Positions 22,001-34,000 of a stretch of DNA of 64,000 nucleotides are shown here, in pieces (positions within the stretch are counted from its first letter, which is position 1; each line of letters opens with the position of its first letter). This DNA comes from Akebia trifoliata (taxonomy: Eukaryota > Streptophyta > Magnoliopsida > Ranunculales > Lardizabalaceae). Below the pieces are notes generated by a model that was not told where the DNA came from, did no database searches, and saw nothing but the letters and a program-made list of their open reading frames with translations. Where the stretch lies: assembly GCA_017979445.1 (NCBI GenBank), contig CM030706.1, forward strand, positions 18,958,967 through 19,022,966. The letters run 5' to 3'. The position numbers were made by a program, and so were the translations under genes.

Positions 22001-25000
22001 TGGGTGTGATTTTGACATTTTACCGTTTCATTCCCATTTCTTCTTTTTCCGATATTTTCACTTTTCGATTTTTCGAACACAACATTTATTTTGCGATATT
22101 CATCAACTCAATATGAGTTCATTGAATATTAAATCATTTTTCAAACTTTAAAATTCATTTGGACAATTCAACTGAAGAACTATCACAATTTGGTCAAAAC
22201 AGAGTCCTGGCAAATGTGTGGAACCAAACTGTCAAAACTATGAAAAGCTAGTAGAAATTTGACTGAGTGTCGGAAAAGTGATGTTTCAAAATTCGTTAAT
22301 TTAAAAACGTGTTTTTGGAAATGAAAGCCCTGAATAAATGTATTGATATCATGTAATTTTTATAACTCAATTCAAAGTAATGCAAAAGATATTCGGGTTT
22401 GAAAATCTGACGAAAACGTCGAATTTATGTTTTGTTCTTGGAATAAAAAAATTAGATTTTGATCCTTTGAGATTTGGATTTTTAAATCATTCCCATTGTT
22501 TCCAAATGAGGGGTAAGTCCTTAATTTCATTAAAGAACTTAAAATTTGATGTTTACTTAAATGTTTTTAATGTAAATAAGGTTGGAAAAATATATATAAG
22601 TTGTGGGGAGAATAAAACAAGAACCATATTTCAAATTCTAACAAAAATTATTCCTGACGGCGGTGTCGACAGCAAGTTGAAGTCTGCGTGAAAGTTTGGT
22701 TTTTGTCCAATTTTTTTTGGATTTCTTCATTGGTTTTTTGATCCATTATCTCACCCACGAATCAATTGTTAAAATACGATTAAACACACATTAAACATGT
22801 AGGTCTCACATGAATTTGAAATAAATAGAAAGAAATCTACGTTTTGAAATAATATCACAATTTTGATAAAAAGTCCTAGATGCAATTTTCGCAATCTATG
22901 ATTACTAATAGGAATTGTAAGTCCCCTACCAAAGATCGTGGTTGTCGGAGGTGAAGAAATGTCACGAAAGTCGAGGTGCATAAAACAAAAATCGAGGTTG
23001 GGTGTCTTGGGTGCAAAATGATCGGTGGCTGTGAAGACCTTGATGATGACATTCTCTTTCCCTTTTACGATGGAGGACGGATCTGTCTCCAAGTAGATGA
23101 AACCTCGAGTGGAATGTATCGAAACCCACTCGCTGGTTTTTGATGAGAAATACAGAAGAAGGAAGGGAAACTAGAATCAACGGTGATGAAAACGTAGAGC
23201 TCATCGACACCGGTAACTTTCTCTTCTTTGTCGAGGCTCAACGATGACTCGTGCGTTACAGATCTTGAGGTGAAGAGGGTTGAAACTCTTGGTGGTTTGA
23301 TTGGTTGGGTTTTGGTCTATTTGGAGAGAAGAGAATTAAATAAAAGAAATTTAAGTTTCTTTTATATAAAGACTTGAGGGGCATATTTGGTATTTCCTAA
23401 CTTGTTTCTATGGTTAACGGTATTTCAACTTCTCGAACTCGAAAATCGACGAATAAATACTCCATTCTTTATAATTTTTTGTTGCGGACCTAATGGTGTT
23501 ATCGGATTTTACTAATTCTCACTCTAACGAAAATTCACCTTTTTAGGTCTTGCCCAACATGAAAATTGAGGGTTTTATAACTTTTTCGTTAAAACTCGAA
23601 TTCGAGCATACTTTTTTTTTTTTTGATAAGTAGTATTGTATTCAAGAAAACAAAACCAAATCGGTCGAGTTGACCAACCTGGACAGACCTTACATTACAG
23701 TACTACTCACGTACAGATCTACAAATCCCATCCCACTTATACAGTAAATCCTCAAAAAACAGACCCCTAAACTCCTTATGCACTTTGGACCAACAAAAGA
23801 TAAAACCCAAGATAGACATAATCGTGTCCGGACAGTCCTTTTGTTTCCCCTCAAAGATACGTCTAATCCTTTCAAACCACACCCCCCAACAAATTGCAAA
23901 CGGTGTAATAGTCCACAACATCCTCTTTGTGCCGTCAAACGCATGGCCAATTGACGACCAACCAATGAAGATATCCTTAACTGATTCCGGTAAGCATGTT
24001 GAGACCCCATACAACTTAAAAAAATGAGTCCAAATACCGTGCGAGAACTTGCAATGCATTAGAAGGTGATCTGATGATTCTCCACTTTCCATACATAGCA
24101 CACAACAACTCGCCCCGCACCATCCACGCCGCATCAAGAAATCCGTCGTTTGTATCCTTCCCAAAGCCGCCGTCCATGTGAAGAAAGCGACTTTGCTTGG
24201 CACTTTTGGACCCCAAATCAAAGTATGAGGAAATACATAATCCCCATTATTGCACAAAGAATTGTAGAAAGAGCATATCGTGAATCTCCCGTCCTTGCTT
24301 GCTGTCAATATTCTCTCATCTTCTCTTCCCGTGTGAAGCTCGATACTCGAAGCGGCTCCAACTAATCTCTCAACTTCTTGAAGTTCCAACTCATTGATAT
24401 CCCTTCGAAATCCAAGATCCCATGCCCAATCTCCACCCATGACTCGTCGGACGGATGTGATTAATTGCCCTTTCTTCGAGGAAATAGAATACAAGGTTGG
24501 AAATACTTCCATTAGGGGCCGATTGCCACACCATGTGTCTTCCCAAAACCTTACTTGGTTGCCATGTCCCGTTCTGAATTTTATTCTCATATTAAACAGT
24601 GGGATGATCTTCATGATGCCCTTCCACAACCCGCACCCATATGGTTGTCTGGTTGATCCGCTTTCCCACCCCGTCCGACTCAACTTGTATTTGCTTTCTA
24701 TGACTTGTTTCCATAAACTGTTCCCATCGTTCCCAAACTTCCATAACCACTTTCCCCTCAAGGCCACATTCATCTCCCTGAGTCTCCTCACGCCGAGGCC
24801 ACCATGCTTCTTAGATGAGCAAATCTGTTTCCAATTCACAAGATGATGTTTTCTGTTTCCAACTCTGTCATGCCATAGAAAATTACGAAACAAGTTGTCC
24901 ATCCTTAGCTCTACACTTCGAGGCATTGAGAGAAGAGAAAGAAAGTATATTGGAATGCTAGATAGAACACTTTTAATCAAAGTCAATTTACCTCCCTTCG

Positions 25001-28000
25001 AAAGGTAATTAGCTTGCCACGTTGCTAGCCTTCTTTCGATTCTTTCCACTATCGGGTCCCAAATCGCCACCCTCCTGTAGGGGGCCCCCAGAGGCATCCC
25101 TAGGTAGGACGAAGGGAGACTGCCCACCTGCCATCCTAATGAGGCTGCCAAAAGAATTGCACATCTAACCAAACCGACCGGGAGGATCTTACTTTTCCTC
25201 GTGTTAACTGGGATACCTGACATCGCTTCAAAGCAACAAAGTAGACCGCCTAACCTCCTTGTCTGATCTATGGAATCATCCAAGAAAACTAAAGTATCAT
25301 CTGCGAATTGGAGGTGCGAAATATTAACCGTGCCTACTCCTATTGAGAATCCTGAAAAAGAACCATTCGCTACCCCTCTATCCATCATCTTACCAAATGC
25401 TTCTGCCACTATGATAAATAAGAAGGGTGATATAGGGTCCCCTTGTCTGATACCTCTCGTACTCCGAAAGAAACCGTGAGGCGTTCCGTTCACCAAAATT
25501 GAATAAGAGGGCGTAGTCACACACGCCATAATCCAAGTGATCCACTTTCTACCAAAACCCATCTTTCCCAACATAAATTCCAAGAATTTCCAGTTGACAC
25601 GGTCGTAAGCTTTCTCAAAATCCACTTTGCACACCACTCCCGCTTTCCTAGATTTTAGTCTAGAGTCGATGCACTCATTTGCAATTAGGACTCCATCCAG
25701 AATCTGTCTCCCTTTGACAAAAGCACTCTGATTACACCCTATTATACCTTGAATGACCCCTTTCAATCTTCTGGCAAGAATGCTTGTGATGATTTTGTAG
25801 CTTGTATTCACCAAACTGATGGGCCTCAGGTCTTTGATGTCTTCAGTTCCTGCTACCTTTGGAATTAGAGCTATGAAGGTACAATTGGAATCACGATCCA
25901 ATACACTATCTCTGAAGAATTCATCGATAAGAGCGATGAAATCACACTTGATGATCTCCCAACAAGTTTTGTAGAACTCCACGGGAAATCCATCGGGGCC
26001 CGGTGCTTTATCGCTTTTCATACTTGAGATAACTTCCCAAATCTCGTCTTCTTTAACGAGTCTTTCCAGCCATTCGCTTTGTAACTCCGAGATTCTATCA
26101 AACTGTAACAACTCAGGTTTCGGTCTGTCATCAGCTCCATCAGTATACAGATTCGAGTAGAAATCTACAATTCCCTTAGCAACCCCTTCTTCCCCTTCCA
26201 GCCACTCCCCATTCACACACAACCTTGTGATGTGCTTATTCCTGTCTCGAGCATTGGCCATACAATGAAAAAATTTTGTGTTGCCATCCCCTTCTTTAAG
26301 CCATCTGATTCTAGATTTCTGCTTCCAACTGATCTCCTCTAAAAGTGCCAACCGCTGATACTTCTCACGAAGGTTTACTCTCGTTGTCTTGTCGTTAATC
26401 GAAATCGGACTCATCTCTTCCATACGATCCAAATCTTCGATTCTCACAAGGATATCCTTTCTTTGTGCATCCACCCTACCAAAAGATTCTTTGTTCCATT
26501 CTTTTAATGTCTTCTTTAAGGCCTTCAACTTCTTCCTGAACACCTCCCCTGCTGTTCCTATAAAAGAAAAGCTCATCCACCGTTCGGATATCAACTCCTT
26601 GAAGTTGTGGTGCTTCAACCACATCAATTCAAAACGGAACGGAATGGGACCCCTGTTGAATGGCCCTGCTACCAACTGAATAGGGCAATGATCGGATATC
26701 GGATTTGGGATAGCCATTTGAGAAATCTGACAAAAGATTGAAGTCCAGTCATCTGAAATCAAAAATCTGTCTAATCTGTTGAGGGTGGGAACGGCTTGAT
26801 GGTTGGACCAAGTGAAGCTTCTACCTTGGAGTGGAATGTCCATTAAGTTGTTACGATTCACGAACTCCCCAAATCTCCTCATCCTGTTGTTATCCTCGAT
26901 CCTCCTTGTTTCTCACAAGCAAACCTTATGACGTTAAAGTCTCCTCCCAAACACCACGGTCGATTCCAATAATTGCCTACGTCATCCAACTCCTCCTAGA
27001 ATTGCTTCCGCTCCCAATCTCTAGTAGGTCCGTACACTCCCGAGAACACCCAACTATCTTCTTTCCCTATACATCGACACAGTATAGAAACAGAAAAAGC
27101 TCCCACTAAAGAATCATCCACCTCGATCAAACTCTTATCCCATAACACCCAAACACCCCCTGCTGTCCCGTTTGCTGTAATATGCTTCCAACCCAAGTTC
27201 CGCCCGCCCCAAATGTCACGCACTACCGCCCTATCCACTTGGTCCAACTTTGTTTCTTGAGAGTTACAATGTGTGGTTTTTGAGCTTTTATTATTGCCTT
27301 AACCGAGGCCCTTTTGACCCTATTGTTGAGGCTGCGCATGTTCCAAGAAAGGAATCTAATTGTCATTAAGAAACTTAAGTTTTCTCCCGCTTCTTAAGAC
27401 TAAAGACGGGCCAGCCTTGACCATGGCCCCTGACTTGCACAGTTCCTGAACCTCTTTAACCAGTCTGACTCTTAGATTCTTCACTCTATTTTCATCTACC
27501 GTCTCAGCTCCTTGCCCTCTACTCAGACATCCTTGCTGCCCTGTCTCATTTTGATTTACCTCTGTCCCAAGAATTAATTCCATCTCATCCCGTATACTAG
27601 CTTGTTCCTCTCCTAACGGCTCTTCCTCTCTAATCACTGTGTCATAACATTTACCAATTTCTTCCCGTTTCTTGAGTGCCAGCTCGAATAGAATACCAGT
27701 TCCTTCTGCTTGCCCTTCTTTAGGTAACCCAGCAGTCCAACTGATCTCGCTCAAATTACGTATAATCCAATCAGCTAGAACTTCTACTGTCTGGTTCTTC
27801 GAATTATTCCTTCCCCAACACCTTGGGCTTTCCTCTCCATCTACCATGACTAAGGGGGTGGTATCCGATTCAGCTACCTTTTGTACTACATCTTCTGTGA
27901 CAGAGTTAGGGTGCTCACCTCCAAAGACCAACTCCCCACTGCCACATCCATCCTTTCGAAGATTAGATCCTTCGACGGCCTGCAGAAGCTGTAAAAAACC

Positions 28001-31000
28001 TCCTTGTGCCAAGACCCCCTGTTCTCCACACCTCCATTCATCTGCCAGCTCTTGTTGCGACTCCTCAAACCCTTCTACTTGAGTTCCGCCTATATATAGT
28101 CGACTACACGCCCTTGGCTCCTCTTGTACCCTTGCCATTACTCCCTCAGTGGTTGGTGTTAACTCTGCAATTACTTCCTGACAAGCCTCCTTAGCCAGAT
28201 CTCCAGTCCCAAAATCATCGGACTTCAACATGTCTTGAATGAGCTCTTCTTCTAAAAAAACATGGCTCAATGAGCCATTCCTTACCGACTCGTTGGTGTT
28301 CCCATTTATTGAAATCCCCTCTGTTGTGTCTATGAACTTGTCTCCTGTATCCAAATATCCACTTGGGCCATCTGTTTGAATTAACTCAAGAATAGGCTGA
28401 GGCCATACCTTAGAGTGTGTTGATCCATCTAAAGTGGACATTTGGTCCGTCCTGCGTACGGGCTGAATATTCCTTATTTGGGCCTGTTCTGTGCCTGCTT
28501 GAGTGGATGACTGGCCTGTTTCATAACATGATGGGCCGTCTGTCCTAGAGATCAGCTCCGCATCACAGACGGGCTGAGCCTCAAACCCGTGCATTGATGG
28601 GCTGCCCGGCCCAATGGTTTGGTCCATAGCCCCTAAGGCGTGTTCCCTCCATGTGTTATCTAGTTCTAACGTGCTGCCTGAACCAACGTTCTGCCCATCC
28701 ACGTGCACGTGCTGTCCGCTAGGTCCAAAAGTCCGTGGGCTGTCCGGCCCAATTGCTCGATTCGTCTCAAATAAGGCCTGGGCGCTACTCAACTTAGTTT
28801 GAACCGACTTTAAAAATTGACAGGCCTGCTGTCTCGGCTCAGCCAATGCTCCATTTGTGATATAGACCCCTGCTGTCTCTACCAAATCAGCACAAAGGAC
28901 ATTAGAAACAGTGCCTTTGCTTGACCCACACTCAAGAACAGCTGTCTTCCCTTTCATAGGATCTGTCAGGGCTGTTTTATATCCATCTAAGTTGGTCCTT
29001 GCTACAGTACTATCAACTAAAGGTGCATTAAAAGTCTCTGACACCCTTTGAGTTGTTATTCCCACTCCATCTTTACTAATGACAGACATCATCTTCTCCA
29101 TTCCACTCTCCCTATCCTCAGATAGTTTGATACCCACAGTCACCATTACATATCTTGCTGGAATTTTGACCCATCTGGGTATATCTATGGCCCTCCGCCT
29201 TACCTTGATGCTAGCTACTGTGAGGTCTGCCATGGAGCGAGTACACTCCTTGACCTCCAAAAGACCTCCTAGCAAATCACCGATAAGAGTAAAAGTCTTC
29301 GATTCCCACCTATGAAATGGGAGCCCAATGATATCTATCCACGTGCCAACCTGCGTCCAACTCTCTGTAATACTGTTACAATTGGCATACCACCCTCTCA
29401 GGCTAACCACAACGTCCTGGATCTTAAGTTGTTTCAAATTTTTGAATACATCGAATTCTCTCCTCTTATGGCATACAAAAATTCTCCTGCTAATCCCACA
29501 CGGTCTTAGAGCAAGTTTACTAGGACTCGGAGCTATGGAATTAACCACCCTCTCCACCTCTTCCCAGCACACCGATTTTTCCCCCATTTCGCAAATGAAC
29601 GCCCACCTCCAAGCACCAAAATTTTCTAATGGGCCAATCTCAGTGATGGGAGTCGATTGTTTCTGAAAGACGTTCATTCTCCTACCGGTCAACGAGCTAT
29701 CAACAACCTCTCCCCTCCTAGGACTTGCATCAACTGCTCCGCCTCTACTCAAGGCCTCACCAAGGTTGTCCCATCCCAAGCCTTCGTCTCCCTCGGGGAT
29801 CAAAAGTGACGGGTACCAACCTTGCCCTGAGTATTCCGAGATTTTAAGGAACCGGCCGTATTCATTCACATAGCCTCGTGCCATCTTGCAGTGCCCCATA
29901 GTCGTCGATTTCTTCCAAAACAATCTATCAGTTCTCCAACTCTTGGCCTCCTCCAAAGTCTCTACCAACCACAGCCTTTCTTTTGCAAACAGCACAAGCT
30001 CCGACCCTCCTTTATCTCTTCTCTCCACTATCCTGACAGCTTGATTGTTCTTTACCCAACATCTCTGAATCTCGAAGACCTTTAGATCAACTTGGACTAT
30101 AGCGGCCCTCCCCACTAGAGAGTAGTTTGTGCGTTTCCTTGTGCTTGCCACCATTTCTCCCATCATGCGAAGGAACGGTTAACAAATTTTGGAAAACGAA
30201 AACTAGCTTAACAAAACTTATCTTCTCAGATCACTATTCATCATCTTCTTTAATCCTCAGACGTTGTTTGGCTCTCATGTTTCACAACTCTCATGATTCA
30301 CAAGTCTCAGATGTCGTTTCGAATTCGAGCATACTTACAGACTAAAATATGTTTTTCGGCCTTTTGAATCCAATAACAAAGTTAGATTTCGTTAAAAATG
30401 AACATAACAAAATCCGAGTGTTTTACCCTAAGTTCTTTTATCAGAATTTTCTCAAAATTTTACTATTTGATTTTCTCGAGATACGAATTAAAAATTTGGG
30501 GTATTACAAGACGCCTCACTCAAACTCTATTTTTAATAAAAAGATGGTCTTGGGACAAAACTACCCCTATATACTTCAGATATGATAAGGTGCAAATGGG
30601 TGCACCATAATATAATGCAACGAATTACAAGAAGAACATAAATTAATATCTATAACATGAACATCTTCCCCTCTTTTGGAAATAACAATTTTTTCAAGCT
30701 GTTTGACTTGGTTTTGACCTACTTTTATCTACCAAACCAATGTTGAATATGGCTTTGATTTGCTTTGACCACCTCAACTTGCATAATTTCTTATTGAAGG
30801 GAGCTCATTGTGGAGCTTCTTGAACGATTTTTTGTCTAGTTTTCACAATTCTCCTAATTATACTTGAATACATTGATCCCATCAGTATTGTTCCAGTCCT
30901 ACATGCTAGAATATATTAAAATAATTTAGGAAGATGGTTTTTCTGGCTGATGGATTTCTTGACACAGTATGAAATTCTTAGCGGTTGGTTATGATGGAGA

Positions 31001-34000
31001 TATGGGAATAGCTTCTCAAATTGTTTTACTAAATGGAAAAAGAAAGATGTTAAATGACGAGGATGTTGGGGAAAGGTTCCTTAGATTGTCTTATAGAGGT
31101 CATGGGTTAGAATCTTTGGCTCTTTTCCAATCGATTAATAATATCAATATTTGTGGTTTAAAGAATTTGGAAGGAGTGGCAATTAAGGCATAAGAATTTT
31201 AACAATTCAAGAGGGGATACGGGACAAAAAAGTGTATCCAAAATGTACGAGGGTTCCTCAGGCAAATAAGTAGGTAATTAGGTTGGGGAAACTAAGGAGC
31301 AAGATGAGTTTAATCTTTATTGGTCTACATGGGTCGTCTAAAAGGAGGCTGTAGGGCATACCCTTAAATAAGGGAAATATGGTTTGAAGCTCTCTAGGGA
31401 AGTGCTGATTGCTGAGAGTTTCATGTCAAACAAATTGTAATGGGAAGGCGGGAGGTGAGTGATGGCTAGAAAAAAGCTATAAATTTTATCTTATAATATG
31501 AGGTGTTTGGGGTTTAGGGACCGATGAATTGAGGTTAAATTTTTTTTTCCCAAACTTGCAGGAGTCAAGATTTGGGTTATTGGAGATTAATATGACAGGG
31601 GAGTTCTGGGGTAGGAGGAATTTTGCGTGGTGTCCTCTCTTTACCTCGGGTACAACAAGAGGTCTAATTGAAGTATTGGATAAGGGGATTTGATAGTGTG
31701 GAGGATGTCTTAGGTTGAAGCATTCTCATTTACTTTGCAAGATTGAGCAATATCCTGTGTTCTTTTAAGTATTTATAGGCCTACATTTATTTTTTGATAC
31801 CTTGGGTATCCGAGAATCTAAGAGAACCTAATTAATACCATGGGGGCATGCATGTCGCCCCTTCCACACATACCAGGTGCACTGGGATAAATCCCAAGGG
31901 GTGGCCACCAGGGAGGGGGAATCAAATTGAGGATTTCTGCTTCCTGAGGGATGCCTGTGATAATTTTCATGGTGGTGTGAGGCAATTTTGATGCTATCAA
32001 GTTCTCTTACAAAAAAAGTGATGGTATGCTAAAAAGGAGCATGAGACTTTGTTGAGTTCCTTGGTAGGAACATATTAACATTTCTCTTTTTGGGTCGTTT
32101 GTTATCAAGCTCTTTTTGTGTTTTTCTTTGATCGTGCTCTAAAACCATTTCGGGGGTTGGAGGATGAAGAGGCTCTAAAGTTGGAGTGTTTTTTTCTATC
32201 TTCTACAACAGGTGTTTAGACATTGTAAGAAGGGATTTCATGGCTGTTTTAATTAATTTTAACAAGCAGGCTTTTTTGGACCATTTTTCAATTGGTACTT
32301 TGATTCCCAAAGAGCAAGGTGCTAAAGCATTCAAAGTTTTTGAACCCCTATGCTGAGTGGGGTGTCTGACAAGTTGTCACAAAAGTATTGGCATTCAGAA
32401 TCAAATAGTGTTAAGATCAATTATCTTGACGACCTATGGTGTGTTTACAAATGGTAGAAATATTCAAAATCGAGTGTTTATTCCCGATGAATGTGTTGAT
32501 TCTAGAATTCAATCGGGAGAGAGTGAGTATAGTCTGTAAGGCTCTCATAGAGTTTTATTACCATGTTAACTTGGGCTTTTGATAATATTAGCTTGGTAGG
32601 TTGGGGTTTTGGGCCAAAGTGGTAGAGGTTAGGTTGGGGTTTGGTCCAAACTGGCAGAAGTGATCCATGTATGGATTTCTTTGACATCCTTTTCTACCAC
32701 GGTAAACAAGTACCTTGTAGGATATTTCTTGAAAGATCTGCTCCTCCCCCTTTTTTTGTTATAAGCATCAAACACGATGACAAAGAAAGCAACATAATTG
32801 AGGATTGTGGATGGTTTTGGGGCTGACGATGGTGCGTCTTTGACATCTTATTTGTAGCTCATTGACGACAACTTGTTCTTTATATGATCTTCTCATTCCC
32901 AGTTAAGATATTTGATATCTATTCTTCGATGTTTAGAGGCGGTGTTTGGTTTGCATATTTATCTTTATAAAACAAGGTGACCTGAGTGGGTTAAGTGGTA
33001 AATTTCTGCATTCTAGTGGCTAATTTGGGATGTAGGTTGGGATGTCTTTCACAACTAACCTTGACATACTATGGGGGATGGGCTTGATTCTGGATTGTTA
33101 TTATATCTTCTTATTGAAAGTTTTGATTGGACAGTTTTTTTTGCTAAGAAAGCAAGGTGGTTAGTAGTCAACGTGAAAGTGGGTTCAATAGGATTTGAAC
33201 CTTGGTCGTGGGATCAATACTCCACAGGCCTTTACCAACTTAGCTAAGTTGGCACGATTGATTGGAGATTGGTGATATGGAAGGACAACTTTTCTAAAGG
33301 TGGGAATATCACTCCTATTAGAAGTTCTTCACAGTCTATTTAGTTTTGGTTCATCACATCTCTATTTGCGATTCCCATGTTTATTTTCCAAGAAGCTGGA
33401 GAAACGAATACTTCATGCGGAAGGAGATGTCAACAAATGCCATCTAGTGACGTATAAGAAGGTTGTACGATGAGGAAATTAGGGGTTTTGGCGGTAAAGA
33501 ATTCCAAAGATATAAATAAAGTTTTTTTTTTTTTTTTTTTAAAACTTATCAGGAAAAAAAAAGCTTTTCTAAGGGAATGATATTAGTATGGTAATGAAGT
33601 CAACCATTTCTTAAGGACAATAATGGAATGGATGTATGGGAGCTGATAAGTGCATATAATGATGAACGATTCCCTTAATTTATGGCAATTATTTAATACT
33701 AATTTGATTATTTGACATTAATTGGCTAATTTTTATGGTTGTAGCTTCAAAAGGAAAGAAAGATGTTAAAGATGGACTTTTGCTTATGCATGTTTGCCAT
33801 TTAGAGTTCAACTTAGCTAGATTTCTTATGTGAGATGTTGGGATTTTACTAATGATTCAAACATGAGTATGTTGTGCATGGCCAGTAATGCTTGCGTCGT
33901 TCTATTTTGCAGCTGTGTACACTTGAATTTGAAACTCGCCGTGCTTCATACTACTGGTTATTAGATGCACTAGGCCTTTACCTACCGTATGTCTGGGAGT

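Larger units (their letters stand above)
23596..30336 (-). mobile_element. Near-complete L1-type LINE, 6.7 kb, with 18-bp TSD
   Basis: The target duplication TCGAATTCGAGCATACTT is found at 23596-23613 and 30319-30336. The element body runs 23614-30318 on the minus strand, with its poly(A) tail as the T run at 23612-23624. It has a 5' leader of about 150 bp, ORF1 (30166-27356) and ORF2 (27366-23703). An insertion this long is rarely kept whole; few lesions suggest a fairly recent arrival. It interrupts the solo LTR cleanly, since LTR homology resumes right after the TSD. Confidence 0.93.
20484..30508 (-). mobile_element. Solo gypsy-like LTR, about 3.3 kb, split by a LINE
   Basis: Starts TGTCGCCACC at 20484 and ends GGGTATTACA at 30508. 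Flanks are AGACT (20479-20483) and AGACG (30509-30513), a 5-bp TSD with one mismatch. Colinear with the 3.15 kb LTRs at 51644 and 58152: shared cgctaacacaaatc-ccatgtca, ctatgcctatcaggc, tacgcgtcccataccatgtatgag and the closing ctcgagatacgaattaaaaattyggggt. It is clearly more diverged than those two are from each other. Strand is assigned by analogy with the complete element. LTR sequence occupies 20484-23613 and 30319-30508, and the LINE sits between them. Confidence 0.85.
16239..33912 (+). other. GlnRS intron 9, 17.7 kb, filled by nested retroelements
   Basis: Bounded by donor GTATGT after ...NITHS and acceptor TTTTGCAG before LCTLEF, two halves of one continuous GlnRS block. It contains, left to right, a dispersed repeat (16490), a GC-richer segment (16745-17110), a Copia element, a solo LTR, a LINE, a second decayed LINE and a tRNA-derived SINE-like piece. 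Sequence 33550-33912 has no assignable feature. Confidence 0.9.

Noticed and set aside
23690..24010. An extra minus-strand coding frame at the LINE 3' end
   Set aside because: It overlaps the zf-RVT end of ORF2 in another frame and has no motif of its own.
24394..24846. Plus-strand frames of up to 150 codons within the LINE
   Set aside because: They are shadows of the minus-strand ORF2, whose RT and endonuclease motifs are unambiguous.
33185..33256. Possible tRNA gene on the minus strand
   Set aside because: A and B boxes are present, but no acceptor stem, proper anticodon arm or 3' end can be drawn. It is a SINE-like derivative.
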